Assembly (NCBI GenBank): GCA_031254615.1
Contig: JAIRUC010000284.1
Location: forward strand, 1-36,879
From: Treponema sp.
GTDB taxonomy: Bacteria; Spirochaetota; Spirochaetia; Treponematales; Breznakiellaceae
Length of the DNA stretch: 36,879 nt
Direction: 5' to 3'
Part shown: piece by piece, positions 19,146 through 28,550 of the stretch
Numbering within the stretch: the stretch's first letter is position 1
Layout: each line of letters begins with the position of its first letter
Notes under the pieces: generated by a model
The model's database searches: none
Seen by the model: the letters and a program-made list of their open reading frames with translations, nothing else
What the model was told of the DNA's origin: nothing
Made by a program: the position numbers and the translations under genes

Positions 19146-21686
19146 ATGCGAATTAAATTCTTTTTCGTTTTGCTTTTTTTTATTACAGCGGTTTGCGTCT
19201 TTTCGCAGCAACAGCAGTCAGAGCAAGACTGGTTTACCGGAAAACCAATCAGTGATATTCTTTTTTCCGGGATAAAAAACACATCGCAGTCGGAACTGGA
19301 AGCCTTAATGTTTCCGTACAAAGGGCGCATTTACGATGAAGATTTATACATCGAAATTTTAACAAAGTTATTTGCGCTTAATTATTTTATAAATATTGAT
19401 GTCAGTACCCAACGCGCGGACGGCGGCAGTAAAGTAATATTGATGTTTACAGTTACTGAATTTCCGGTTATCGGCCGTATCAATTATTCGGGGAATTCGG
19501 CTCTGCGGCGAAGCGAACTTTCGGATGTAATAAGTACCAAGATAACCGATATTCATAATCCGGTAAAAATTCGGGCCGATGTTGAGGCGATAAAAAATAA
19601 ATATACAGAAAAAGGTTTTCCAAACGCAACTGTAAGCGTAACGGAAACGCCAAGCGGGGATTCTTCCATAAATCTTACCTTTGTTATCAACGAAGGCAAT
19701 AAAATTACGATAAAGAATATTGAATTTCAGGGAAATACAAAATTTTCCCAAAAGGTATTAAAGGGCCAGCTTTCTTTAAAAGCAAAGACGCTGTTAAACG
19801 ACGGCGCGTTTCAGGAAGCAAAACTTATTGCGGACATTGAAGCTGTTACCAAATACTATCAGGATCGCGGCTATATTGACGCCGCTGTCAAGGATGTTAC
19901 GCGCACTTATGATACTGACGACAAAGGGACGAATATGACTATTACCTTCATGATAGAAGAGGGAAGCAGTTTTACCTTTGGCGGAGTAACATTCGACGGC
20001 AATATTATTTTTTCTACCGAGCAGCTTGATAAACTTATTTATTCAAAAATCGGCGATACTGTAAATTTTACCAGATTAATGACGGATTTACAGCGGGTTT
20101 CTGATTTGTATTATGAAAACGGATATATTTTTAATACCATAGAGCGGATAACGCATAAAGATGAGCAGACAAATGTAATTTCTTATACAGTTTTTATTGT
20201 TGAACGAGGCCGCGCCTACATAGAAGATATAGTAATTGTTGGAAACGAAAAAACAAAAACCGAAGTAATCCTGCGAGAAATTCCGCTGGAACCCGGAGAT
20301 GTTTTTTCTAAAACAAAAGTCATGGATGCGATGAGGAATCTGTACAACCTGCAATTTTTCTCTATGGTCATGCCGGATACGCTTCCCGGAAGCGCCGAGA
20401 ACCTTATGGTATTGGTCTTTACAGTGGAGGAACAGCCGACAACTGACGTTCAATTTGGTTTTACTTTTTCAGGAAGCTCAGACCCTGAAAGTTTCCCTAT
20501 ATCCGGAATGATAAAATGGAATGATCGCAACCTTGCAGGTACGGGAAATCAAATCGGTGCTGAGGTAAACTCTTCGGTAGTAGATACAACTTCAATGTCG
20601 CTTAACTATCTGCATCGCTGGATTATGGGGCTGCCGCTTTCCGGAGGAGTTGATTTATCGGCTGATTTTTCAAGGCGTTTTGCCACCATGAACAATACAG
20701 CTCCGTTTTTTAACGGCGATGAAACTAATTTTGCTTTCCCGGACGGTTTCCAGTCTTATGAAGAATACAGAGCGCATGACAGGCTTCCTCCAAAAGATTA
20801 TCTTATGGAGTTCAGACAATGGTATCTTTCCCTTGGATTTAGCACCGGCTACCGCTGGAATACATTCTTGGGAATTGCCGGTATTAGCGGCGGGACGCGT
20901 TTCGGTATTATCAAAAATATTTACGATGCATCGTTATTCAGGCCGTTTGATCCGGCCCTCCGCTCCGGAAATAACGAATGGATGCCGAAGAACTCTTTTT
21001 GGCTGTCCCTTTCTCTTGATCAACGTGATATTTTTTATGATCCTTCAAAGGGTTATTATTTTTATAACCGTACCGGTTTTTTCGGAATCCTGAACAGTGA
21101 ACGCGAACATTATATCCGTGACGATCTGAAAATACAATATTATTATCCCTTGGTGAATCTTCCGGTAACCGAAAAATGGAATTTCAGGATCATTTTCGCG
21201 GCACAGGCTGGCTTGTCTACAATTTGGAAACAGCCGGGACGCACGCCGGATTCCCGCGTTCCCATGGTTGAAGACGTAAATAAACTTTCTGTTGACGGAA
21301 TGTTTGTCGGAAGGGGATGGAAAAATGAATACCGTAACAAAGGTTTATTGCTTTTTGATAACTGGATGGAACTGCGTTTTCCGCTTGTAAACGGAATCTT
21401 GGCATTTGATATATTTTTTGATGCTGCGGGTATTGAAACAACACAAGGCTATTATTTGGGCAGGAACGAAAACGGAGATCCCAATTTTACCATTGACAAT
21501 TGGCGATTTAGTTTGGGCGGGGGTTTAAGGTTTACCATACCGCAGTTTCCTTTCCGTCTCGGCCTTGCAAAACGTTTCAGATTTATAGACGGAGAATTTA
21601 ATTGGGAGCCGGGAGAACTTTTCGGAGATCCTAACAACCCTGCTAAGGGTCTCGATCTTGTAATCTCGTTTGTGTTATCATATTAG
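19146..21686 (+). CDS. bamA: Outer membrane protein assembly factor BamA
   Basis: Signal peptide, repeated POTRA domains (INYSGNSALRRSEL, IEFQGNTKFSQKVLKGQ, VTFDGNIIFSTEQL, IVIVGNEKTKTEVILREIPLEPGDVFSKTKV) and a C-terminal beta-barrel. AGGAG Shine-Dalgarno. Confidence 0.93.
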   Translation: MRIKFFFVLLFFITAVCVFSQQQQSEQDWFTGKPISDILFSGIKNTSQSELEALMFPYKGRIYDEDLYIEILTKLFALNYFINIDVSTQRADGGSKVILMFTVTEFPVIGRINYSGNSALRRSELSDVISTKITDIHNPVKIRADVEAIKNKYTEKGFPNATVSVTETPSGDSSINLTFVINEGNKITIKNIEFQGNTKFSQKVLKGQLSLKAKTLLNDGAFQEAKLIADIEAVTKYYQDRGYIDAAVKDVTRTYDTDDKGTNMTITFMIEEGSSFTFGGVTFDGNIIFSTEQLDKLIYSKIGDTVNFTRLMTDLQRVSDLYYENGYIFNTIERITHKDEQTNVISYTVFIVERGRAYIEDIVIVGNEKTKTEVILREIPLEPGDVFSKTKVMDAMRNLYNLQFFSMVMPDTLPGSAENLMVLVFTVEEQPTTDVQFGFTFSGSSDPESFPISGMIKWNDRNLAGTGNQIGAEVNSSVVDTTSMSLNYLHRWIMGLPLSGGVDLSADFSRRFATMNNTAPFFNGDETNFAFPDGFQSYEEYRAHDRLPPKDYLMEFRQWYLSLGFSTGYRWNTFLGIAGISGGTRFGIIKNIYDASLFRPFDPALRSGNNEWMPKNSFWLSLSLDQRDIFYDPSKGYYFYNRTGFFGILNSEREHYIRDDLKIQYYYPLVNLPVTEKWNFRIIFAAQAGLSTIWKQPGRTPDSRVPMVEDVNKLSVDGMFVGRGWKNEYRNKGLLLFDNWMELRFPLVNGILAFDIFFDAAGIETTQGYYLGRNENGDPNFTIDNWRFSLGGGLRFTIPQFPFRLGLAKRFRFIDGEFNWEPGELFGDPNNPAKGLDLVISFVLSY

Positions 21687-21694
21687 GGGTAGTT

Positions 21695-22225
21695 ATGAAA
21701 AAAAGAATACTAATTTTTATATTATTTAATCTTTCCTGTTTTTTATTTGCCCAGCAGCAGATTACAAGATTTGCTGTAGTAGACATGCCAAAGGTATATA
21801 CCGCGTTTTTCCGGGATTCGCGGGCGGTAAGGCAGTTTGAAGAAAAAAGCGCTAAAGTACAGAGTGATATTGACAGATTGACAAAAGAAATACAGGAGCT
21901 GCGCTCAAGGCACGCCGACGCGGTGTTACGTGACGATCAGAACGAGGTTTTAAGGCTGGAAAATCTAATTTACAGAAGGTCTGAATATTTAAGGGATTTT
22001 TACCAGACAAGGACAACGGAACTTGAAAATGAAAAAAGAAAGTTAATGCAGTCCGGTTCTTTTTTAAATCAGGTGCATGATGAAATACGTTATATTGCCG
22101 AAAGCGAAGGCTACAGTATGGTGATAGACTTAAAGCAGAATAACGGCATCATTTGGTACAGCACTACAGTAGATATTACCGATAAGTTAATCGCAAATCT
22201 GCTGGCAAAATCAAATAAAAATTAA
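21695..22225 (+). CDS. OmpH/Skp-family periplasmic chaperone
   Basis: Signal peptide, FAVVDMPKVYTAF, long central coiled coil, C-terminal YIAESEGYSMVIDL; position after bamA. Confidence 0.85.
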   Translation: MKKRILIFILFNLSCFLFAQQQITRFAVVDMPKVYTAFFRDSRAVRQFEEKSAKVQSDIDRLTKEIQELRSRHADAVLRDDQNEVLRLENLIYRRSEYLRDFYQTRTTELENEKRKLMQSGSFLNQVHDEIRYIAESEGYSMVIDLKQNNGIIWYSTTVDITDKLIANLLAKSNKN

Positions 22226-24811
22226 ATGGACACATCCCGCTCCAGCCCAATGTTAGAACAGTACAGGCGCATAAAGAGGGAGCAGAAGGGGAATGTTCTT
22301 TTTTTTCGTCTTGGTGATTTTTATGAAATGTTTGCGGATGATGCAATCGAAATTTCCGCCCTTCTTAACCTTACCCTTACAAGCCGAAACGGTCTGCCGA
22401 TGTGCGGCATTCCGTATCATGCGGCAAGAACGTATATTGCGAGGCTGTTAAAAACAGGAAAAAAAATAGCCATATGTGAGCAGCTAACACAGCCTGGAAA
22501 AGGGCAGAAAGTACTTGAAAGGGACGTCGTAGAAATAATCACTCCGGGCACGACGGTTGACGAAGATTTCCTTGACAAGGGAAGTTCCAATTATCTTTGC
22601 TGCCTTGCCAGCGCAGGACAAGCGCTTTCATTTTCATATATCGATCTTTCTACAGGCGAGTTTTTTACAAGCAGTTTTCCGGCGGATTCACCTGAAATTC
22701 TGCGTCAGGAACTGGAGCGGCTTCAGATTAAAGAAATGCTCATACAGGAATCGCTTTTGAAAGAGGATAAACAGGTCGCCGCGGCAATTTATGATCGAAG
22801 CGGCATTGTTCTTAACCGCTGGGCAGACTGGCTTTTTGATCCGGTACAGGCGAAGATGCGCCTTGAAAAACAATTTGGGCTTGCAAACCTTAAAAGTTTC
22901 GGCCTTGACACTCAAAGCGCGGAAATACTTTCCGCCGGAACGTTACTCGAATATCTTGATACAACTTCGCGAAGTCTTTTGCCCCATATCAGAACATTGA
23001 AAGTTTACCGCGACAGTGAATACCTAGGTATTGACGAATCCAGCCAGCGCAATCTTGAACTTTTGTGCAACCTGCGTGATGGCGACGTGCGTTTTTCGCT
23101 TTTGGAAGTTATGGACGAAACGCGCTGCGCGATGGGGCGAAGGCTTTTGAAACGGCGTATTCTTCATCCGCTTCGCGATTTAAAAAAGATACAGGCGCGC
23201 CTTAACATGGTAGAAGGCCTGTACCGAGATCAGGGGCGGCTTAGTGCATTACGCGAACTTTTAGGAAAAACTCCCGATCTTGAAAGGCTCTGTTCAAGGT
23301 TCGCAATGGACAAGGCGCACGGCAGGGATATGCTTTCGATTAAAAACGCGATTGTTTCATTTTTTTCTGTTTCAGAACTTGGTTTTACGCGGGATGTACA
23401 CTTTGAAAGTGATGCGCGTTTTGAAAGCTCAGGACCCCAGGAAGGAGATAATTTTGAATCTCTTTCGCAGATTCATGAATTGCTTGAAAAGGGAATATGC
23501 GAAGACCCTGCTGTAGTGATTAACGAAGGTAATTTAATAAAAGACGGCTTTAACGCCGAATTGGATCAATTCCGCGCTTTGCGTGACAAGGGCAGGCAGT
23601 TCCTTGAAGACTACCTTAACGAAGAACGCGAAGCTACGGGAATTCAAAGTTTAAAAATCCGGTACAACAGATTAATCGGGTATTTTTTTGAAGTAACCAA
23701 AACCCATCTTACAAAAGTGCCCAAACATTTTATACGCAGGCAGGGCATAACGGGCGGCGAAAGATATTCAACAGAACGGCTTGCCGCTTTGGAATCCGAA
23801 ATTAACGGCGCCTCGGACAAGGTTGTGGAGCTTGAAAAAAAACTCTTTCTGGAAATCCGCGAGCAGGTAAAAAAAGCTCTTGCCCAGCTTGCCGCCGCCG
23901 CCCGAAGACTGGCGGAGATTGACGCCGCACAGTCTCTTGCAAAGGCCGCAGGCATCAGGGGATGGACGCGCCCTGTGTTAAATGAAACCGGTAACCTAGA
24001 GATTTACGAAGGCCGCCATCCTGTTGTGGAAGCGCACCTTGGACGCGGCGAATATATACCCAACGATATATTGTTAAGTACGGACAAAGACGGTATTTCC
24101 TTTGCGATGATAACAGGCCCTAATATGGCAGGAAAATCTACCTATTTGCGCTCTGCAGCGCTTATTACAATTATGGCTCAGGCAGGCAGTTTTGTACCGG
24201 CAAGAGAGGCGCGCATCGGAATATGCGACCGTATCTATTGCAGGGTAGGGGCTTCTGACAATCTTGCGCGGGGGGAATCAACCTTCCTTGTGGAAATGAA
24301 TGAGACCGCTTTTATTCTGAACACCGCTACGGAAAAAAGTCTTGTCATCATGGACGAAGTAGGCAGGGGAACAGGCACAAATGACGGTCTTTCAATAGCG
24401 TGGGCGGTCAGCGAAGAACTGTTAAACCGCATAGGCTGCAGGACGCTTTTTGCCACTCACTTTCATGAACTTTCGATTTTATCTCACCCCCGTCTTGCCA
24501 ACCGTTCAATGGAAGTGCTTGATAAGGACGGAAAAATTATCTTTCTGCGAAAACTGAAAGAGGGCCCTGCCGCCGAATCCTACGGTATCCATGTAGCGCG
24601 CCTTGCCGGTCTTTCGGAAAACGTGCTTGGCAGAGCGGAGCAAATTATGGAACTTCTGAAAGCGCGGGATGCTGATACGGTTAACCACCTTGAAAATAAG
24701 GTTAATGCAGTAAAAAATACGGGTACAAGCGATAAAAAAGCAGTTTCCAGCCCCTCGAAAAGACAATCCACTCCCAAACCTGTGATAGAAGAACCTAGTC
24801 TTTTTGATTAA
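22226..24811 (+). CDS. mutS: DNA mismatch repair protein MutS
   Basis: MLEQYRRIKREQKGNVLFFRLGDFYEMF; Walker A (ITGPNMAGKSTYLRS); LVIMDEVGRGTGTNDGLSIAWAVSEEL; LFATHFHEL. Confidence 0.97.
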   Translation: MDTSRSSPMLEQYRRIKREQKGNVLFFRLGDFYEMFADDAIEISALLNLTLTSRNGLPMCGIPYHAARTYIARLLKTGKKIAICEQLTQPGKGQKVLERDVVEIITPGTTVDEDFLDKGSSNYLCCLASAGQALSFSYIDLSTGEFFTSSFPADSPEILRQELERLQIKEMLIQESLLKEDKQVAAAIYDRSGIVLNRWADWLFDPVQAKMRLEKQFGLANLKSFGLDTQSAEILSAGTLLEYLDTTSRSLLPHIRTLKVYRDSEYLGIDESSQRNLELLCNLRDGDVRFSLLEVMDETRCAMGRRLLKRRILHPLRDLKKIQARLNMVEGLYRDQGRLSALRELLGKTPDLERLCSRFAMDKAHGRDMLSIKNAIVSFFSVSELGFTRDVHFESDARFESSGPQEGDNFESLSQIHELLEKGICEDPAVVINEGNLIKDGFNAELDQFRALRDKGRQFLEDYLNEEREATGIQSLKIRYNRLIGYFFEVTKTHLTKVPKHFIRRQGITGGERYSTERLAALESEINGASDKVVELEKKLFLEIREQVKKALAQLAAAARRLAEIDAAQSLAKAAGIRGWTRPVLNETGNLEIYEGRHPVVEAHLGRGEYIPNDILLSTDKDGISFAMITGPNMAGKSTYLRSAALITIMAQAGSFVPAREARIGICDRIYCRVGASDNLARGESTFLVEMNETAFILNTATEKSLVIMDEVGRGTGTNDGLSIAWAVSEELLNRIGCRTLFATHFHELSILSHPRLANRSMEVLDKDGKIIFLRKLKEGPAAESYGIHVARLAGLSENVLGRAEQIMELLKARDADTVNHLENKVNAVKNTGTSDKKAVSSPSKRQSTPKPVIEEPSLFD

Positions 24812-24872
24812 ATATTACTGCGAAAAAAACTTTTCGGTAAAGCGCCATCCATCTGCAAACACATATATATGT

Positions 24873-25586
24873 ATGAACTATTTTAATAAAATTCTTCTTT
24901 GGGCAAAAAATCTTCTTTTTCCATCCTACTGTGCTTTGTGCGAAACCGCTCTTACAGAAACTGAAGAAATCAGGTACGGCCTTTGTGAAAAGTGCCGGAC
25001 ATCGGTTAAAAGTATGCAAGGTAAATTGTGTAATTTATGCGGCAAACCGTTGATCTCTGAAATGGATGTTTGTCTTTCCTGCCGGAATGGAGCCGATAAA
25101 TCCTACGATCGTCTGTGGGTAATTTTCCCTTACACAGGAATGTACTGTAAATTGCTCAAGTCTTATAAATTCGGGAAAAATCTTGCGCTCGCTTTCTTTT
25201 TTGCACAAAAGGTATTGGAAGTTATTGCGGCAAATCCCGTTTTGCAAAGCGCTGTTATTGTTCCCGTTCCGCCAAGGCCGGGGAAAATAAAGGAAACAGG
25301 ATGGGATCAGGTCGACTATCTTGCAAAGCAAATCTTAAAACAAGGGCAGGGGAGCATTGTCTCCCGATGCCTTAAACGGCGAAGATCAAAAATACAGAAA
25401 CGCCTTGACCGCAAAGAGCGTATGGAAAACATGAAGGGCAGGGTATACGTGTACCAAGCGCCGCCTAAAACCGCGCTTGTTATTGATGATGTAATAACGA
25501 CAGGCTCTACCATGGAAGTTTGTTCAGAGACGCTCAAAGAAGGCGGAGCGGAAAAAGTGTATGGGTTATGCCTTTTTTATGATTAA
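24873..25586 (+). CDS. comF: ComF-family protein (zinc ribbons plus phosphoribosyltransferase domain)
   Basis: Paired Cys motifs (CALCETAL...CEKC...CNLCGKPL...CLSC) and PRPP-binding motif ALVIDDVITTGSTM. Start moved to the internal ATG at 24873 because residues upstream of MNYFNK look non-coding. Confidence 0.85.
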   Translation: MNYFNKILLWAKNLLFPSYCALCETALTETEEIRYGLCEKCRTSVKSMQGKLCNLCGKPLISEMDVCLSCRNGADKSYDRLWVIFPYTGMYCKLLKSYKFGKNLALAFFFAQKVLEVIAANPVLQSAVIVPVPPRPGKIKETGWDQVDYLAKQILKQGQGSIVSRCLKRRRSKIQKRLDRKERMENMKGRVYVYQAPPKTALVIDDVITTGSTMEVCSETLKEGGAEKVYGLCLFYD

Positions 25587-25591
25587 GATTA

Positions 25592-25600
25592 TGATATAAT
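25592..25600 (+). promoter_or_regulatory. Extended -10 promoter TGaTATAAT 5 nt upstream of the amidohydrolase ATG
   Basis: TG-a-TATAAT-taact-ATG. Confidence 0.45.
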
Positions 25601-25605
25601 TAACT

Positions 25606-26943
25606 ATGCACTACGACCTGATACTGGAAGACGGAATTGTTGTTACTCCCGAAAAATCCTTTAATGCCGATATTGCGGTAAAGGACGAAAAGATTGCCTT
25701 TATAGGAAAACTGAATTCAAATGATACCGCACACGAAATCTATGACGCGCGGGGCAAGCACATTCTGCCGGGGATAATCGACGCGCACGTGCATTTTCGC
25801 GATCCCGGCCTTACGGGAAAAGAAGATTTTGAATCCGGCAGTATCGCGGCCGCTTTTGGGGGCATTACATCTGCGGCGGATATGCCGAACGTACTGCCGC
25901 CGACTTCGACAACAGAACGTTTTTTGGAAAAGATACGTATTGCGCAAGAAAAGTCTTATGTCGATTTTGGCCTTTTTGCTTTGCTTGTAAATGACAATAC
26001 CTGTGAAATGGAAGGGCTTAAAAAAGCAGGCGCGCTTGGATACAAGGTTTTTCTTGGAACATCAACCGGGGATATCGCGTCTCCTAACATGGGAACGTTA
26101 TTTGAACAAATGACAAAAAGCGCCGCTTTGGGTATGAGGCTTGGCTTTCATGCGGAAAACAGTGAAATAAACGCGCACTTTACTTCCAAGTTTAAAAAAG
26201 TAACCGATGAAAAACCTGGGATTTTATTTGCTAACGCAAGGCCGGTAATTTCCGAAGCTCTGGCAATTCAAACTGTAATTTGTTATGCGCAATATACGGG
26301 GGCGCATGTGCATATTCACCATGTTACTTCAAAAGACGGCTGTCTTTTAATAGCCGATGCAAAACAAAAAGGCGTTAATGTAACTGCGGAAACCTGCCCA
26401 CATTATCTTTTGCTGGATTCAAGTATGGAAAAAGCGCACAGAGTATATCCGCCGATAAGGGAAGAACTCCACCGAAAAAGTCTTTGGGAAGCCATCGGTA
26501 ACAAAACAATAGATATGCTGGCAAGCGATCACGCCCCACATCGGGCCTGTGAAAAATCTTTGCCAATCTGGGAGTTGCCGGCAGGGTTAAGCGGCGTGGA
26601 GACAACGGTTCCTCTCTTTCTAAACGAAGTAAACAAAGGGCGGCTTTCCATTAACGATTTTGTCCGTATTGCAAGCGAAGCCCCGGCAAAAATTTGGAGT
26701 CTTTATCCTAAAAAAGGAAATCTAGCTGCCGGCGCAGACGCCGATTTTACCGTTGTCGACATGAATAAAAAAAAGAAAATCTCCGCTGCCGAAAGCCACT
26801 CAAAGAGCAAAACATCCGCCTATGACGGCATGGAAGTGCAGGGTGTGCCGATAGCGACAATAATCAGGGGCAGATTTGTGATGAAAGACGGAGAACTTAC
26901 CGGTACAAAGGGTTTCGGAAAACTTGTCAGCCCGGCACTTTAA
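25606..26943 (+). CDS. Cyclic amidohydrolase, dihydroorotase/allantoinase type
   Basis: GIIDAHVHFRDPGLTGKEDF metal motif, GYKVFLG (carbamylated Lys position), ETCPHYL, SDHAPH. Substrate cannot be assigned from sequence. Confidence 0.85.
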   Translation: MHYDLILEDGIVVTPEKSFNADIAVKDEKIAFIGKLNSNDTAHEIYDARGKHILPGIIDAHVHFRDPGLTGKEDFESGSIAAAFGGITSAADMPNVLPPTSTTERFLEKIRIAQEKSYVDFGLFALLVNDNTCEMEGLKKAGALGYKVFLGTSTGDIASPNMGTLFEQMTKSAALGMRLGFHAENSEINAHFTSKFKKVTDEKPGILFANARPVISEALAIQTVICYAQYTGAHVHIHHVTSKDGCLLIADAKQKGVNVTAETCPHYLLLDSSMEKAHRVYPPIREELHRKSLWEAIGNKTIDMLASDHAPHRACEKSLPIWELPAGLSGVETTVPLFLNEVNKGRLSINDFVRIASEAPAKIWSLYPKKGNLAAGADADFTVVDMNKKKKISAAESHSKSKTSAYDGMEVQGVPIATIIRGRFVMKDGELTGTKGFGKLVSPAL

Positions 26944-28546
26944 TGGAGTGGAGTACCCGGTTCAACGCTGTTAGCGGATCTTCGTACATTACAAAACTAA
27001 ACCACATCTCATAGTTTTTGTCGGAAACAATACGAATCCTTTTATTGATGCAGTCCCTTACTTCATTTGAACCAATATCCGGAAAATACTTTGGCTTGCG
27101 CGGAATAAATGTAAGCTGGCTTCCTTTTCTGCGTATCTCTCCAAGGTGTGACGGCATCGGAACAAGGAAAATCATGAAATCATCTGATTTGCCGCCGCCG
27201 ACTGACAAGCTGTAACCGGATTTTAAAGAGTGAATATTACGTTTGCCGATTGAAGTGTTTTGATCTTCAACAAACAAATTAAGAAGAAGCGGGCCTGCGG
27301 GATTTATCTCGGGCTGTTTTACGGACTGCTCTTTTACAGGCCTGTCCGAATAAGGTGTAACACGCTGCCTATTTTGTTTTGCCGCATAACTTGCAAGGTC
27401 TTTGCTGTGATCTGCAAACCTTTTTTCTTCTTTTTCCTGACCTAATGTAGAAACAGAAGCCATTACGCGATTAGGGCTTGAGCCCAGCCTGCGGGAAACA
27501 AAGATTATCAACAGGATGAGAAGCAGCAGGGCAGCGATAATTCCGATTATCAATAGCAATGATGGATTAAATGAATCGCCTGTATCTTTTAGTTTTTTGG
27601 GAGAAGTTTGCGTTACAGCAGAAGACTGATCAAAAGAGTCAGAGCTTTGTTCTGAAGTTTGCGGTTTATCGCCGCCTGACGAAGATGCTCCCTGCGCGGA
27701 AGAACCTGTACCAGCCGCATCAGAGCCGCTTACAGGAGATTTAGTTGAATCCGAAGATGTGACAGGCTGCTGTGTCTGCGTAGTTGTTGATTGTGTTCCT
27801 GTTTGTGAAGTACCTTGCTGTGTCGTCTGACTTGTACCTTGCGTTGTTTGAGAGGTTGACGTACCTTGTGTTGCGGTTGACGGAGTAGTTGCTCCGGCAG
27901 ACGGCGTTGTACCCGCTGTCTCAGGTAATGTTGTTCCTGAACCGGTTGTCCCGGAAGCAGCTGTCCCTGATGAAGACGGACTCTGCTGAGAAGGAGTTTG
28001 CCTTGAAGGCGGCGCAGAACGCCCCGAACTTGGAAGGTTTGCAAGAGACTGGCCGCTTGTAACAGAAACTAAGTCCAGTGTGGTGTTTCTTGAACTAAGC
28101 CTCTGTCTTGCCGCGCTGACAATGTTATTTATGTCGGAGTTGCCGGAACTGAGCATGACAATTTTTTTTGGGCGCAAGGGCAGGGAAGAGACATACTCTT
28201 CCGCGTAGCCGACAGCCGCCCTTGCGTTATATCCGGTTTCTACAGGGTATTGGATCAGCATACGGCCGATGATAGTCTCAACATCACCTCTCGAAGAAAT
28301 ACGGCGCGCAATATCCAGCCTTGGGCTGGCGGAAAAAGTAATTAAATGGAAAGTGTCGCCTGTCCGCAGGAATTCGGAAAGAAACGCCCCTGTAATGTAA
28401 TCATTCACCTTTTCGTATGATGAACCCATACCTGATGAAGTATCCAGTAACAGTACAAGATCAATAGGACCGGAGTTCTGCCCAAACGCACAAAAGACCG
28501 CGCCGATTATCAGTATTACCGCCAGAATACTTTTTTTCATAACCAC
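26927..28546 (-). CDS. vWA-domain protein: signal peptide, vWA, Ser/Thr/Gln-rich linker, TM helix, FHA-like C-terminal domain
   Basis: IDLVLLLDTSSGMGSSYEKV; low-complexity linker; TM LLLIIGIIAALLLLILLIIFVSRRL; C-terminal SLSVGGGKSDDFMIFLVP...GEIRRKGSQLTFIPR. ATG at 28540 preceded by GAGGTGG is the likely start. Confidence 0.75.
   Translation of the reverse strand: MVMKKSILAVILIIGAVFCAFGQNSGPIDLVLLLDTSSGMGSSYEKVNDYITGAFLSEFLRTGDTFHLITFSASPRLDIARRISSRGDVETIIGRMLIQYPVETGYNARAAVGYAEEYVSSLPLRPKKIVMLSSGNSDINNIVSAARQRLSSRNTTLDLVSVTSGQSLANLPSSGRSAPPSRQTPSQQSPSSSGTAASGTTGSGTTLPETAGTTPSAGATTPSTATQGTSTSQTTQGTSQTTQQGTSQTGTQSTTTQTQQPVTSSDSTKSPVSGSDAAGTGSSAQGASSSGGDKPQTSEQSSDSFDQSSAVTQTSPKKLKDTGDSFNPSLLLIIGIIAALLLLILLIIFVSRRLGSSPNRVMASVSTLGQEKEEKRFADHSKDLASYAAKQNRQRVTPYSDRPVKEQSVKQPEINPAGPLLLNLFVEDQNTSIGKRNIHSLKSGYSLSVGGGKSDDFMIFLVPMPSHLGEIRRKGSQLTFIPRKPKYFPDIGSNEVRDCINKRIRIVSDKNYEMWFSFVMYEDPLTALNRVLHSIKVPG
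27600..28030 (-). repeat. Low-complexity coding region (Ser/Thr/Gln/Gly-rich linker) with degenerate QGTS repeats
   Basis: TQGTSTSQTTQGTSQTTQQGTSQTGTQSTTTQTQQ; the DNA unit gtaccttg recurs at 27810, 27834 and 27861. Confidence 0.7.
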
Positions 28547-28550
28547 CTCA

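Noticed and set aside
24804-24872. Upstream-extended comF start (TTG at 24804, overlapping mutS)
   Set aside because: The extension sequence looks non-coding, and the ComF family begins near MNYFNKILLWAKNLLFPSYCALC.
27730-28044. 104-aa Gln/Arg/Leu-rich ORF in the vWA linker
   Set aside because: Alternative-frame product of a low-complexity repeat region; composition is an artefact of the repeat.
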